Source: Phallusia mammillata (Eukaryota; Chordata; Ascidiacea; Phlebobranchia; Ascidiidae). From it: DNA of 64,000 nt. Positions within the stretch are counted from its first letter, which is position 1; each line of letters begins with the position of its first letter. The DNA lies in the NCBI GenBank assembly GCA_003260075.1, contig QLIY01000413.1, positions 1 through 64,000 on the forward strand, in the 5' to 3' direction. Below the pieces are notes generated by a model that made no database searches, was not told the DNA's origin, and saw nothing but the letters and a program-made list of their open reading frames with translations. Below are positions 32,101-46,733 of this stretch, in pieces. The position numbers and the translations under genes are program-made.

Positions 32101-33838
32101 ACAAATTCAGTGGTTATTAAAGAAACCAAATAAGTGTTTTTTTCAAAAGTTTAATTGAGCTTCAAAATTTACAATTTGAAATTTAAACCTAAAAGGATAA
32201 AAAGCAATGAAGAAATAGGAAGATAAAAAGGTATAAGTAGTGGAATTTGTATATTGTGCATCTTCCTTTTTCACAACTAAAAGTGTTAGCATCCAACATT
32301 GAAAATGTTGCATGAATTTCTTCGAATTGCCCAAACCTGTCTTACCCCGTTTGGGTGCTGGGGCTTTTCCTCTTGAGTTTTGACATCTTTGTCCTGATCC
32401 GAAACATCATTGTTTGTAATTAGTTTTACTTCAGTTTTAGGTTGATGTCTAAAAAGTATATTTTTTTGTTTAGTACTTTAGTATTGAAAAGTGCAAAAAA
32501 TACTAAATCATTTAACAAGCATTTTTTTGACACAAACATTTTGCAAAAGAACTATAGATAATGAACTATTTAATATAAAATATATTTTTCCTAATCTGAA
32601 TACTTACAAGATATTAATTATCTCAGGTTTTGTTGATGCAACTTCAACATTTGCTTGTTTTCTTTTTATTCCAACCATTTTAGTTCTTTCCTCATGTTGT
32701 TTAACAGAAAATAGGCTTTTGTGGACTTTTGCCATGACTGGTCGTTTCAGCAAATTATTCACTTCATCTTCCTAAAAAGATTCTGTCTTTGTAGTAACAA
32801 ATTTACTAATAAAGCAGCATTAAACATGTTCATTTTATTACTTCAACCATGACTCTTGTCAGCATTAGGGTATTGCTTATTTTTAAATTGGACAGGTATG
32901 AACTTAGCTTGCTTAGCATAAACGGCAAATATTAAAATTCTGAAAAGCAAAATGCAGCAACATGATACATATAACTTATAAATTAAATAAGCTCAATTGA
33001 CAAATACATAAAGCTTTACCTTTTAATTTTGTTACTTGAGAATGGTAACAAAAATATTGTTAGCATTGGGGTATTGCTTATTTTAAATTTCACATGAATG
33101 AACTTGGCTAGCACAAACAATAAATACTAGAATTTAACTCTTGAAAAGCACGATGTACACACTAACACATTGAACATATATCTTCTACATTCAATAATCT
33201 CTTATGACAAAAAAATCTGTACCTTGACTTCATACACAAATCTGTCACACAGTTTTAAATGTTTCCATTCTTCACAGTCTAAAGGTTTTCCAATTTCAAC
33301 CTTGTCTCCGACTTTCAACTGATGTTTTATGTTGGTTTTAATTTTCACTTCGTTAACATGAATTCCATTTAGTGACTAAACAACAACAAAAATACCAATT
33401 ACAAAATATAATGTTGCCTTTGGAGATTTTTTTTTACAAATTTCCAAAAAAATGTTGCAACAAAAGTATATTTTCCAATATTTTTTTGTCAAGTAAAACT
33501 TTATTAGAACAGTGCGTAAAATTTGCAAAAAACATTAAACTGAAACATAGAAACATTTTATGCACCTTTAGGTCAGTAATGTAAATGTTGCCATTTGTTT
33601 GCTCAATTACTGCATGTTCTCTTGAAACAAACTCGGAATAGAGTCGAATTCGGTTGGTAACTGAACGTCCAAATGTTATCTTAATTACAAAAACGTTTTT
33701 AAGCAACTGTAATTAAATTTTACGCAACACAACAAACGGTGATATTTTATTCGATATATTTACTTTTTCTCCTGGTTTTACAGATAACCACTGCTCTTCG
33801 CTGGCTCCTAGGCGTTCGAAGTAGATCTCTCTGGTCAT
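29132..33838 (-). CDS. RNF8: RNF8 E3 ubiquitin ligase (FHA and RING)
   Basis: Twelve minus-strand exons join in frame: 33764-33838, 33566-33679, 33223-33375, 32608-32771, 32346-32448, 31989-32093, 31821-31919, 31686-31760, 30769-30876, 30320-30466, 29640-29817 and 29132-29187, giving 458 residues (human RNF8 has 485). The FHA domain spans about residues 10-95 with the phosphopeptide-binding words FGRS, SREHA and SLNG. A long Glu/Lys-rich coiled coil follows, then a C3HC4 RING at 360-398 (CIIC, CSHTFC, CPVC) and the RNF8-type tail SLVLDNYIEAAI. In other animals it binds phosphorylated MDC1 and ubiquitinates chromatin at DNA breaks. The C-terminus is a basic KRKRKRKR-like run, probably nuclear. 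The frame stays open four codons above the chosen ATG to an acceptor after 33851. Confidence 0.93.
30924..31620. mobile_element. hAT-like non-autonomous element in RNF8 intron 8
   Basis: The ends are CAGTGTTTCCCAACCT and AGGTTGGGAACCACTG, with a perfect 8-bp duplication CCTTAGAT at 30916-30923 and 31621-31628. The interior has two diverged direct copies of about 200 bp, meeting at an N at 31167-31168. Confidence 0.9.
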
Positions 33839-33851
33839 ATCATAAAGTCCA

Positions 33852-34448
33852 CTACAAAATTTGCTCTGATTTTCTTGTTATTAGCAAAATAAGTTGAGAA
33901 ACATAACAACAGAAATTAAATTTACAAATCGCGCCAGTAGACTGTAAAATAAAACGCTTCAGTGAATTCCCGCAAATTCCCCTTAAAACACAAAAATATT
34001 AAGTTTTATTTGAAAAAACTGTTAATAAATCGGAAAATGTATTTTAGTAGCAAATTATGAAAATTTTTTGACTCAAAAAATAAACAAATATTTAAAAAAA
34101 TTAAATTACATTTGTAGTTGGGAAACTTGGAACGTGACTAGAATCTTTTTTCTCTTTTTTGCATGACGCAGCAAACGTCACGGGTCTCGTACGTCACAAT
34201 ATTGGAGTTCACATATTTTTAGATTAGCAGACAGATTCAGAGAAAGAGATAAAATGCCTCCAGGCGAGTTTATTTGACGAGTATAGAACTTTAATGTAGT
34301 TTTTTTTACACAAGCAAACTTCGTTTTTGAAATTTTACTTTAATATTCACTTGTTATTTCAGATAATTTCAGATTTCTGTGGTTAGAAAATGACATTCTG
34401 CGTCTAGAAGAAAAGTTTTTGTGAGGAACTGTTTGGAATCCAAGTAAA
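33852..34448. promoter_or_regulatory. Shared RNF8/ATP7 head-to-head promoter region
   Basis: About 600 bp separates the RNF8 start (minus) from the ATP7 start (plus). A GC-richer island at about 34150-34200 contains ATGACGCAGC, ACGTCACGGG and TACGTCACAA, three CRE-half-site words. An acceptor ending at 34362 begins the ATP7 5' UTR exon, so ATP7 also has an upstream exon or a spliced leader. Confidence 0.5.
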
Positions 34449-37400
34449 ATGGTTCAAACAGATTCGGTTATTCTGTCGGTGTTTGGAATGACCTGTAACT
34501 CTTGTGTTGAAACTATTGAGTCAAATTTAAAGAAGCAAAATGGAATTGAAAGTGTCAAGGTGGGTCAACTAACTTTTAAAACTTCCACATTTATTTTACC
34601 CAAAATTGTTTTTAGCATTTTTGTATATTTTCTTCTAACCCCAAAGCATGTATACATGCAGACAACTGCCATTTTTTATACTGTACCACAAATACACTGT
34701 TTAAATCCATGTTTAATCTTTCGATTGTTGTTGTTTGTGGGTGTTAACAAACTGTAAAAATAGCAACAACAACATGTAATTTTATTTTTAGGTTTCTTTG
34801 GAACAAGAAGACGCCAAGGTTGTATTTCATCCGGCAACATTGAAAGTTTCTGATATTGTTGAACTTATCGACGACATGGGTTTTGACGTTAAACTGAAAG
34901 GTAATTTTGTCCTGAATGCCCAGAATTTATGATTAAATGTTTAAGCACTTTATTTGCACTAAAAACGGTTCCTTAAAAAAATTTTTTGCTAATCTGTTAA
35001 AAACCACCCATTTTAAAGTTAAAACATTTTAAATTTAACTGACACATGTATGTTAAATATACAGTTTGTGCTTACATAGCTCTTCTGCATACTTTAGACA
35101 CCTAATGATCACTGTAATCAGAAAGACAATACAAGTTTTTTCTTTAAATACAAGTTTTAATGCATCTTATATAAGTGTATATGTATAATATTGGTTCTAA
35201 TTGGTTTAAATTGATTTTTAATATAGTTTTAAGTACCAGCAATTTGTCATACCTCTGTCAAGCATCTTTTTCATTTCAAATATTTGTGTGATCATTTTAA
35301 TGAAAACATGCCCTTTTTTTAAAAAAAAAATGCATTTCTAGTCAAATAACATGGACCATTTTACAATTATTCAACATTTTGTTACTATGTATGCAGATGA
35401 ACAGGAAGCTGTAATCAACATTGATGGCATGACATGTGACGCTTGTGTTAATTCTATTCAAAGCAAAATTTCAAAGCTTGATGGAGTTTTAAGCATAAAG
35501 GTAAAAAAGCTTGTTGCATTTATGACATGTCATGTGTTATTTAAGGTAACTTTGGATCAAGTATTAGACACTGCATGTTTTAAAGTTTATAATTGCAGTT
35601 TTTAGATACCTGTTAAATATCTAAATAGCATAATGGTCAATGTAATATATATGTTTCTGTATTGTACTGGTCAAATGAGTGTGCGTTTGAACAAATTTTT
35701 TGGCAGATACTGTTTATCACTATTTTTGGCAGGTTTCCCTTCAAAACAAGCAAGGGGTGGTTTGTTACAAGCCCAGCAAAGTTAGCGTGCAGGAACTTGT
35801 TGAAAACATAGAAGACATGGGCTTTGATGCGGCTGTGAGCAGCGAAGGAATTCAGAAACGAACAGCAACTGGCAAAATATCAATCGAAGGGATGACTTGC
35901 AATTCTTGTGTGAAGTCCATTGAACAACAGATTGGTAGCTACTCCGGTGTCCAAAGCATAAAGGTTAGCTGTTGATAAATATCTCATTAATATACATAAA
36001 CCTATAACTTTTGAAAAAAATGGCTTTGTGCTTGCCATGCAACAGTCAATCTTTAAAGCAATTTTGAAATCATCTTTATTTATGTTAAAGTGGGTAACTC
36101 TAATCTGTAGATCTAGTAAAGTTTTTATGCAATGTATTTGCCTCATTTTTGAAACTGGCCTTTAATCTATCTTTTAACAAGTTAATACAAAACAGTCACA
36201 AGGACAGATTATCCAAGACAAGATACATAAGACGAGTATTGAATAATACTTATTATTGAATAATACATGTCTTTGTCAAATTAAATGTAAATGTTTAAAA
36301 GCTCAATAGGTAAACAAAAAGGTGAGACTGGTTAAGTTTAAACAACACAACAAAAAATAAAGTAAAATAACAGCAATACTAAAACTAAAAGCTCTGTGCA
36401 AAGCCAGGCAAATCTCGATGTACATTAGTGAACAAATATAGACACCCTTGCCTGTTATTTCCTGCTTGTACAACAATTTGTTTTGTATTGATCAGGTATC
36501 ACTTGAATTGAGAGAGGCCACTGTGGAATACAACGAAGAACTAATCGAACTGGAACAAGTCAAAGATGCCATCGAGGACATGGGATTCGATGCAGTAGTG
36601 GTGTTTGACATACTTAAAGATGAAAACAAACCACAAAGACCACAGAATGACCTGATTAACTTCGGCACCGACCACTCCACCCCTGTTCTCAGTGTCGATG
36701 AACTTTCGAGTTTTGTTAATAGTAAGATTTCTATGCCGCAAGGTCATGAGTCTGTGGTGATCATAGTTGATGGAATGCATTGCAAATCTTGTGTCAGGAA
36801 AATAGAGGACAACCTCAAGGTCATTAAGGGTGTTTCAAACATCAAGGTGACCTTGGATGACAAAAAAGCTCAAATCAGTTTCGACCCCAACCTGATTTCT
36901 ATGGAGAAACTGGCAGAAAACATTTGCGATTTAAACTTTAAAGCCACATTACCGAACGGAAAAGAATACATTCCAACCTCTGCAAGTACAAATGGAACTG
37001 ATTCAGCAATAATTCGATTACCTCCACCTCCAAATGGCTCAGATATTGTGTCGCGACATTCTGCAGCAGTCCTTCCGACAAACCCATCACAAGTTTCTGT
37101 CGCAACCCGAACATCACGTGAATCGAATGGCAGACACTCAAATGGCACTAGTAACGGAAAGCAATCTACGAAGCCTGTTGCAAGTAAATCTAAGCCGAAA
37201 GCTCCGTACAGTAAACTTGAGGAGGTAATTCTGCCAATGGAGGGTGATGTTGAAAGATGTTTCATCAGCATAACGGGCATGACTTGCGCTTCCTGTGTGG
37301 GGAACATTGAAAGAAATATTGGTGAGTGATAACAACAGTATAGCAGTAAGTTGTCATAGTAAAACTATATGCAGAAGGGACAAATCAATTTGTGATAAAG

Positions 37401-40400
37401 TGACAAAAGGGAAACAACAACTGTGAACTCCAAACTATTTTCTGGCAACTTTTCTGACATGTTATCTTGATCATTTATCTCAATGCTTCAAGTAAATTTT
37501 GCAACAGGGATTTCAACATAACTGAATAGCGGCATGAAAATCTTTATGAGCTGAGTTTTTATGGTAGCACTATATGCTGTATTGGGGTCATTCCATGTCA
37601 ACTGCCCAGGCCATATAACCCACCCCCTCAGATTTTTATCAAATTTCATATGTCCATGCAGCTAGTTACACTGATTTCAACAACAAAAAAATTTTTGAAA
37701 TCTATCAATGTTTCACGAAGTTATGACATTTTGAAAATATGTCAAATATGTGATCACTGCAGCGACGCGCATCAATGCTTTTTGATAATACTGTGTTTAA
37801 AATGTCATATTTCTTTCTAATTTGTATATTGTGGTCATTTTAGTAGGTTAGGTGAACCTTTAGGACATTCTCAATCACCTCATTACAGTTTTTCATGTTT
37901 TTGAAATATGGGTCAGTAATTAAAGGGGGTTCAGTTTGGGGGTATGCGAATGTGCATTCATGCGTAACGACAACTTTAAAAGCTCATATCTTGAAGAGCA
38001 CACTAGCTAGAAAGTTAAGTAATGGCTCAAATGAAAGCTCTTGCTGAGTACTTTCCTTGTTCTTAATTTTATGATGCTTCTCTGTAATTTGTTTAAAGGA
38101 GGGTCATAATAAAACACAGGTTCATTTTTCGGATATTTTTGTGATACTGCTTCTATTATCTATACTTTATGTGCCCTAATTTGTTTTTAAAAGTTGTTAA
38201 GATGCAAAAGTGTAGTGTAGGTGTCTCACTGGATACTGAATGCCACAAAAAGACATATCCAACACAAAAACAAGGTATTTTACCAATTGACTTTCTAACA
38301 GATGAAGAGCAAGTGCTTCTGAATATTCGAGTTGCTGCTGATAAGGGTAATGAATGTTGTTTGGAGAACGTATGTATTTTCCACAGGTACAATTACATTG
38401 GTCGGTACCCTTTCTTGCAGAAGAAGTGTTGTGATCCTTTTCGAGTCCACAGTAAACCAGTCAAAAATCTTAATATACGTCCTATCACTTGGGAATATTA
38501 CCAAAAATATAAAAATTACAATTTAAACATTGTACCGTGAAAAGGTGTGATTTTCCCTTTTGAGGTAGTCTTTTCTCTTGACCAGTTGCTTGGGTATCAT
38601 TGTGGGGACTTGTATTTTTCTGCTATCGTACTGTCACTGTTCCTAATTTTTTTTCATTTTAGAGATAATGTTGTCAAAAGATTTTATTTTCATTTTGTCT
38701 TCGTCTTTAGTGTCAGGTTGGTCTTGCTATAGGTCTACATCACTGACATTAAAAAAATTGGACATCTTTGCATGAAGGGTATCATGAATTTGACATAATT
38801 TTCTTTGCCCATAGAAAATGTTACTGCTTGAAGGCACACTATGCAACTTCACAGGTAATCACCTCAACGCTCTGTAAACTTTCATTAAGCTTGCTGAAAG
38901 ATGCGTTTGCTTTAACAGTAGATGCAATGTTACATATTTCACTGTCAGTCGAACTCGAAGCTTCTTCATTTGATGATACATTTTGAAGGATAGTTTCTTT
39001 AAGTCTTGTACTGCATTTGGCACACACCTTTTTTTTCTGGTACAATATTTAAATTACAATTTTTATATTTTGGTAATATTCCCAAGTGAGTGGACGTATA
39101 TTACGATTTTTGACTGGTTAACTGTGAACTCGAAAAGGATCACAACACTTCTTCTGCAAGAAAGGGTACCGACCAATGTAATTGTACCTGTGGAAAATAC
39201 ATACGTTCTTCAAACAACATTCATTACCCTTATCAGCAGCAACTCAAATATTCAGAAGCACTTGCTCTTCATCTGTTAGAAAGTCAATTGGTTAAATACC
39301 TAGTTTTTGTGTTGGATATGTCTTTTTGTGGCATTCAGTATCCAGTGAGACACCTGCACTACACTTTTGCATCTTAACAACTTTTAAAAACAAATTAGGG
39401 CACATAAAGTATAGATAATAGAAGCAGTATCACAAAAATATCCGAAAAATGAACCTGTGTTTTATTATGACCCTCCTTTAAACAAATTACAGAGAAGCAT
39501 CATAAAATTAAGAACAAGGAAAGTACTCAGCAAGAGCTTTCATTTGAGCCATTACTTAACTTTCTAGCTAGTGTGCTCTTCAAGATATGAGCTTTTAAAG
39601 TTGTCGTTACGCATGAATGCACATTCGCATACCCCCAAACTGAACCCCCCTTAATTACTGACCCATATTTCAAAAACATGAAAAACTGTAATGAGGTGAT
39701 TGAGAATGTCCTAAAGGTTCACCTAACCTACTAAAATGACCACAATATACAAATTAGAAAGAAATATGACATTTTAAACACAGTATTATCAAAAAGCATT
39801 GATGCGCGTCGCTGCAGTGATCACATATTTGACATATTTTCAAAATGTCATAACTTCGTGAAACATTGATAGATTTCAAAAATTTTTTTGTTGTTGAAAT
39901 CAGTGCAACTAGCTGCATGGACATATGAAATTTGATAAAAATCTGAGAGGGTGGGTTACATTTTGCCATTTTTCTGGGACGTTTGACATGGAATGACCCA
40001 TTGACAAAAATGAAACTGTCTGGCGCTTTCAGACTAGTGGTAAAATGTTTTTATGACTTCTCAACAGGTCGAGAAGAAGGTATCGTTTCTATTTTGGTCG
40101 GTCTTATGTCTGGACGAGCTGAGGTGAAATTCCACCCGAGTATTGTGACACCACAAAGGATCGCTGATCTGATCGAAGAGCTGGGATTTGGCGCCACCGT
40201 CCATGAGGGTGACCGTAAAGGTGGACAAGTTGAACTAAATGTAAGAATTGCTTACACAGATAGTGTACATCTCATTTATTACATTGTTCCTTTTTAATAC
40301 AAAGTGAAACATTAAATGTACACTATTTGTTGCGAGAAATACGTTAATAACCATTTGCACTTCCAGTAATGTTGTTGTGTACTGTACAATCACCCTATGT

Positions 40401-41149
40401 AAGACTCTATAGATACGTTACATTAAAGTTTATAGAGCGCTTCTGGCAAATGTAATTTTATTCCAACGTTTCGACGTCCTATACAGGTTGTTTTCAGTGC
40501 ACTGTACTAGTCGCATTCAGTGTTATTTAACCTGATGAAGACGACCTGTATAGGACGTCGAAACTTTAGAATAAAATTACATTTGCCAGAAGAGCTCTAT
40601 AAACTTGATATTATGCCTGGCATTAAAATTGGTGAAAAAGTGAACAATTGGAACAGAATAATACCTTGTTTTGACATTACCAAACTACCCCAAAAATATT
40701 TTTTGATGTAAAGTTATGTTTTACATTTTACAAATATCATTTATGGGTTGTCATTCACATTGCTAGTAAAGTATGCAACCACTGGCATCTTTCCATTAGC
40801 AATATAGTGTTTCTACGGAAATTTGAACATTGTAGCAACTAAACAATGATTAGTTTTTGTCAACTAGTGTGTGTAAAATACTAGTATTGTCCAATATTTA
40901 ACCATATTAGGCCAGTACAACTAAAACATCCCACTTTAGCCTTGTGTACATTGAAATCACCAAAATAGTGTATTCGTGAGAATTACGACATGCATGATGT
41001 GTCAGTTTGTGACGTAACAAATGGTGAGTCAAGTGTTGCGCGACGTGCTTCCTGTTGCCGGCCACTCATATTAATTCCACCCACTTTTTTCTTCCACAGA
41101 TTAGCGGCATGACATGTTCGTCGTGTGTTCATACGATCGAATCCCGCCT

Positions 41150-41198
<49 letters not shown>

Positions 41199-44100
41199 CC
41201 ACGGCATTCAGTATGCCTCTGTCGCCTTGGCAACCGGCACGGCCATCATAAAGTTTGATGTTGATGTTCTTGGAATTCGAGATGTCATTGATATTATAGA
41301 GGTAAATAAACACTTACACTATAATGTATAAGAATGCAAGACAGATTTTGCATTATAAACCTTGCAAAGTTTGCCTTAACGTAAATCAGATCTTAATTTC
41401 AGATGAAAAAGTATCTCCTAATTAATTTTGCCATTTCTTTGAAATGAACAAAACACATCTGTATTGGCTTCAAAGCACATATTAATACCAAAGTATGCCT
41501 TCAACTTGTCTACCAGGGGACTATTAGAAACAATTTACCCTTTCCAACAACCAAAAAGCAAGTCCAACAAAATTTACCACGTTTGATTTTTGAAATAAAG
41601 AAAACAAAAACTGAAAAAACAATTTGACTGGTCAAATATAGTGCTGTCAATTGGCCGTATTTGACCAGTCAGTTGACCGGCTTGCCAACCCTAATATTAA
41701 TTTAAAAAAACTTCTTTAATGCAAGCTAATTGTTTAAACTATTTCCTTTTTGAAATAAATTTACTTTTTATCATTGTTTTGTATGTTAGGAAACAGTTTT
41801 ATACACGAGTAATATGGCTATTTTTTTAGTATAATGTTTTAAATTCCTATTTTTGTACATAAATTTGTAAGTTTTTGTGTTTCACATAAAATATGCATGT
41901 ATATACTTACATAAAATCACTAAATACTATTTTTACTTGATAGATGGAAAAAAATATTTGCAGAAAAAAACGAAGTGTCTTAAATCTCATTATTTTCTCA
42001 AAACACTGTCAATGTTGAAAATGTCACGAATACAGTTTTACTGGCAAAACAACTTCATGTTTTTGACCCCACTTAGTCTAAACAGACCCCTTTAAACATT
42101 TATTTGCCGTAAAATCCACATTCAATGCACATTCAGAGTTTTGGAATTTTTTATATTGTTTGCCAAGAGGAAGTAAAGTAGCATTAAAGCCACGCAACAT
42201 GAAACCATTGTGTCCATGGTGGTGAAGTTCAAAAGGTACTATGTACGGTCTTTGACAAGAAAAAAGGTTTTTGACAAAGGCCAGACAGGCTGGCAATAAT
42301 ATGTTTCACAAAAGACACCAGTGTTGCAAAAAAAGCCTAAGCTGAGAAGCGCACAAGCCTTACTTCTTAAAACATGCTTAATTTGTTTGTTTTTTATTTG
42401 CTAATGGCTAACAAATCATGTCTAGCATTTACCAGAAGGTTATTTTGTCACCAATCCATTTTGTCCTATTTTATCAGTCTCCTGGTGATTTTCCAATAAT
42501 AAACATTCGAATCATTTACCTAAGAAATGAAACTCTTGCCAAAAAATATTTTATGACACCAAAAACATATTTTTACCACAATTGTTTTTAGACAGACCTA
42601 AAACCTTTGACTAAATATTTATTTTATGGTAATAAAATATGGTTTTGGTGTCATAAGGTGTGGTTGACCAGATTTAACCTACTAAATCTCCATGTAGACT
42701 TTTAATCTACATACATATATGACCAAAGATTGTACTTTGTACTTTCAGGATGCAGGATTTGGTGCAACACCACGAAGCAATGACAACAAATTATCCGGTC
42801 TTGACCACAAACAAGAGATCCAACAATGGCGTCGATCATTTTTTACCGCATTAATTTTCGGTGTCCCTGTAATGGTGATCATGATATATTACATGGCATC
42901 GGGGGCACACAATCATCCTTACATGCTCGTTGATGGATTGAGTTTGCAAAATCTTCTCATGTTTCTGCTTTGCACCCCCGTACAGGTAACGAGATTTTGA
43001 AGGATGTCCAGGATATTAAGATGTATTTTTCAAGTAGACATGATGTCCTGTTGTTGTCAGATTTTCATTGACTTGACTTAATTTTGTTGTGCATGTTTTG
43101 TAAACACTTTAATCAATCTCAAAAAAGGTATCAACTAACTGTTAAAACTTTATCTTGCTAACCTTTTAAAATGAACTTTTGTCTATTTTAAAAATTATTA
43201 TTCTCACAGCATTTAGCTTGCAATGGTCAAAATTTTGTGTAGGGAGGGGTTACTATTCCACCATATGTTCCGTGAAGTATTACTCTGCAATTGGAAAGCA
43301 ATTTCCTTTAATATTCCATGTATTATCATTAGCACAAAGTTAAATTGTGGCTAAAACCATACCAACTTTGCTTTTATAGAAACTAATACAAATGTTTTGC
43401 TTTGCCATATCAATACAAAAATTTAAACACTGCAAAATTTGGTAAAATAATAATGAAACAGTGTCCAAAATCGAAGCAAAAACAAAAACTATAAAAAAAG
43501 TAAAGTTAAGCAGATATATGTAAGTACATGCTTATTGAGCATCACACATATACATGATTTTATCAATTTTGTCCAGTTCTGTGTTGGCCTAAAAGTCCCC
43601 AAGTATTATATCTGTCACATAATATAATTTCTCTGTAATGCCATTTAATGAATTGGTCCAAATTTATTAAATTCTCTTGGATAAACGACATGTGATTTCC
43701 TTGCCTCAGGACAAATTGCTTTGAGATTACTTGCACATGAACAGTGGAATTTCAGACTGAATTTCTCATTTTAACCTTTTTTCTTACAACAGATAAAGTG
43801 GCTAATCTCTTGTAAGTTTTAAATACAACTTTTAGAACATGATACTTGGGTTTGGTTACAAGTCTTATGGGGAAATATGCTGTCAATATAAGATATAAAA
43901 ACAGCCTGCTTTGTTCAGTTGAAAAATCAATGATAGTTTTTAAACTATTGCTGAAACATTTTAAACAAAATCATTGGTTTTATACCTCTGTTATGGTCAG
44001 TACATGACGCATTGACTCATTTTACATAAATTATTTACAATATACACATGTTCGGTGTCTTTTACTGTCATGGGACAGCTGTGCTCTGGTCCTTGTCAAT

Positions 44101-46695
44101 AACTAATTTTTTTTGGATCTCTTAAGAAGCTTTAATAAATATTATTACATAATTCTGGAGATATTCGGTGACATCTAGCAGAAAATTGTATTATTAATTA
44201 TGTTAAATTCAGCACCATATTTTATTTCTAGTTTTGGGAACCATTTTTTTAGCATTTAGCCCTTGTCGTTGTTTATAATGTTTCAAACATTTACTGAAAC
44301 ATCTGAAGCAAGCAGTTGATTAAAATTAGTAATTTTGTGCACATAAAAAAAATCATTAAATTCAAATTAAATCCTAGTTAACAAAACTGAGACAATGTTG
44401 GTTTTATTTTTAGATCTATGGAGGTCGTTACTTCTACGTGCAAGCTTGGGCGGCCGTCAAACATCGAACTGCCAACATGGATGTCCTTATTGTCATGACA
44501 ACCGTGATAGCTTACATGTACTCCGTGATTCTTGTCCTGGTCGCCATCGGACAACATGCTCACGGGAGCCCGAAGACGTTTTTTGAGACGCCTCCAATGT
44601 TGTTTGTGTTCATCGCTCTTGGCAGATGGCTAGAACACATTGCGAAGGTAAACAAACAATGAAAGTGTTGTAAGGTTTTTGTGAAAAAGTAAATGTTGCA
44701 GCCGTAACCACTTTGAATGACTGCTAAAACCAAAAATTATAACTCCTAGAAAACAGCCCAACCATAAGTTAGAACTAAACAGAAATGCATTTTACCCACA
44801 TGGCTCCTGTAATGTACCTTGGAAAGAGAACTTTTTATTAGTGACTGCCCCATTGAAAATGAACCACTGAACCTTGTCACTACCCAAGCACCACTGAATT
44901 TGTATTAAATTGCTTGGTAACAAATGTATTGTATTTAATGTTCTATTTTTGCCGAATGAATTAATTAGGCTTTGTCATTTAATCGCACTTAATTCTGGTG
45001 CATTTATTACATGGCAATTACAAACACACTATTTAGTAGTTTTGAACTCTTTCCGAACTCAAACTTGATAATGCTTGTTTAACCTTTTATTCACAAGATG
45101 CAGTCATTTATGTAAGTTTGTAACACATATTTAAGTTTGTAGGCTGTTTAAAAATATTGGAAAGAAACACTGATAGAAAGATGTGATTATGAGTGAACAC
45201 TATCCCTTTGCAGTTGCCAAAAATTCCTTTTAGATAACCTTCATCTGTCAAATATCTTTTATTACAGACATAACTGCTGTTGTTGACATCAGCCAAATAT
45301 TACTCAGTCATGTTTTAATCTGGCTGCTTTTGAAGCTATTGAATTTTGTTTGTGTATCGAACACATAACGTTTTATTTTAGGGCAAGACATCTGAAGCAT
45401 TAGCCAAACTGATGCAACTTCAAGCAACAGAAGCGATTCTGGTAAAATTCGATGCCGATAAAACCACAATTTTGACTGAGGAAAGCATTTCGGTTGAGCT
45501 CGTTCAGCGTGGAGATTTCCTCAGAGTTCCACCCGGGACGAAAATTCCCACTGATGGAAAAGTTGTGGAAGGAACTTCGATGGCTGATGAGTCACTTATT
45601 ACTGGTCAGTGTTGTGTTGCGAAATTCTTCAAGCACATGACTTAATTTGGCAACAACCTTATCAAGTTATGTAACTAATGTTGCTAGTCTTAAATTCTAC
45701 AAACTACAAACATCTTGTCAATAACCAGCCTCTAAAATGTCCAAAACAGATAAATCCAAAACAAATAAAATAAAATAAGCCTCATTATTTTTAAATGTTT
45801 TTTTATATTGTGCTTAAATTAATTTATTTGCTACTACGCTACTTTGGCAAATTGTAGATTTAACAAATGTTTGTCTGCCTAATTGTTTCAGCTGATCTTC
45901 TAAAAAATGCTTTTTTATTTTGAATTACTCGCCACCATTAGTGAAAAAAAAAATTGTGTAAATTTAGGTGAGTCTATGCCAGTGACTAAAAAGCCAGGTT
46001 CAGCATTGATTGGCGGCTCCATCAATCTAAATGGATCGTTGTTGATGCAAGCGACGCATGTTGGAACTGACTCGGCTCTGTCGCAGATTGTTAGGCTCGT
46101 GGAAGAAGCTCAGACTTCCAAAGCTCCTATTCAGCAGGTAGGGAATGTAGATTGAAGCATTGTTGTCTTTATTTTCTATGTGTGTGGGCTTACACACAAG
46201 CTTCCTGAGTACACTAAGGACCGCTGTGAGCAGCAGTAGGTGTGCACGCTGTGGCCACACACCAGTTCATGTGCAACATAGACTTTCAATGTGTCCTGAC
46301 ACGCATAACAAGCTTCCTGGGTACATTAGATGGGCAACATTAGATGAACAATCCATGGCCACACACCACTTAATGCACAGCATAGGTTTTCATGTGTCTG
46401 GGCATAAACACATGCTCCCTGAGTGCACTGATGATTGCTATGAGTAAATTTTTAACATTCCAGGTTGCAGACAAGATTGCAGGATATTTTGTGCCTGGTG
46501 TCATCGTAATATCTTCGGTTACATGGATTATCTGGGTGATTGTGGGTTTCACAGATCCATCCATTCTTAGCGACTTTGCAAGCAAACACAAGTAATTGAC
46601 GTTTTTTAAACTTTCAAATTGTTGAACTTATGACTTTAAATATGTTATATGTTTACTGTTTGGCCTAATATGTAGTGGCACTTTTATGCCATGTA

Positions 46696-46733
<38 letters not shown>

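Noticed and set aside
36492..37335. Several minus-strand frames opposite ATP7 exon 5
   Set aside because: The plus strand encodes HMA domains 4 and 5 with correct splice phases; the others are shadows.
41055..41331. Open frames with long poly-glycine or poly-proline over the G run
   Set aside because: They come from the erroneous 45-base G run in ATP7 exon 7, not from real proteins; the same holds for the frames across 48822-49047.
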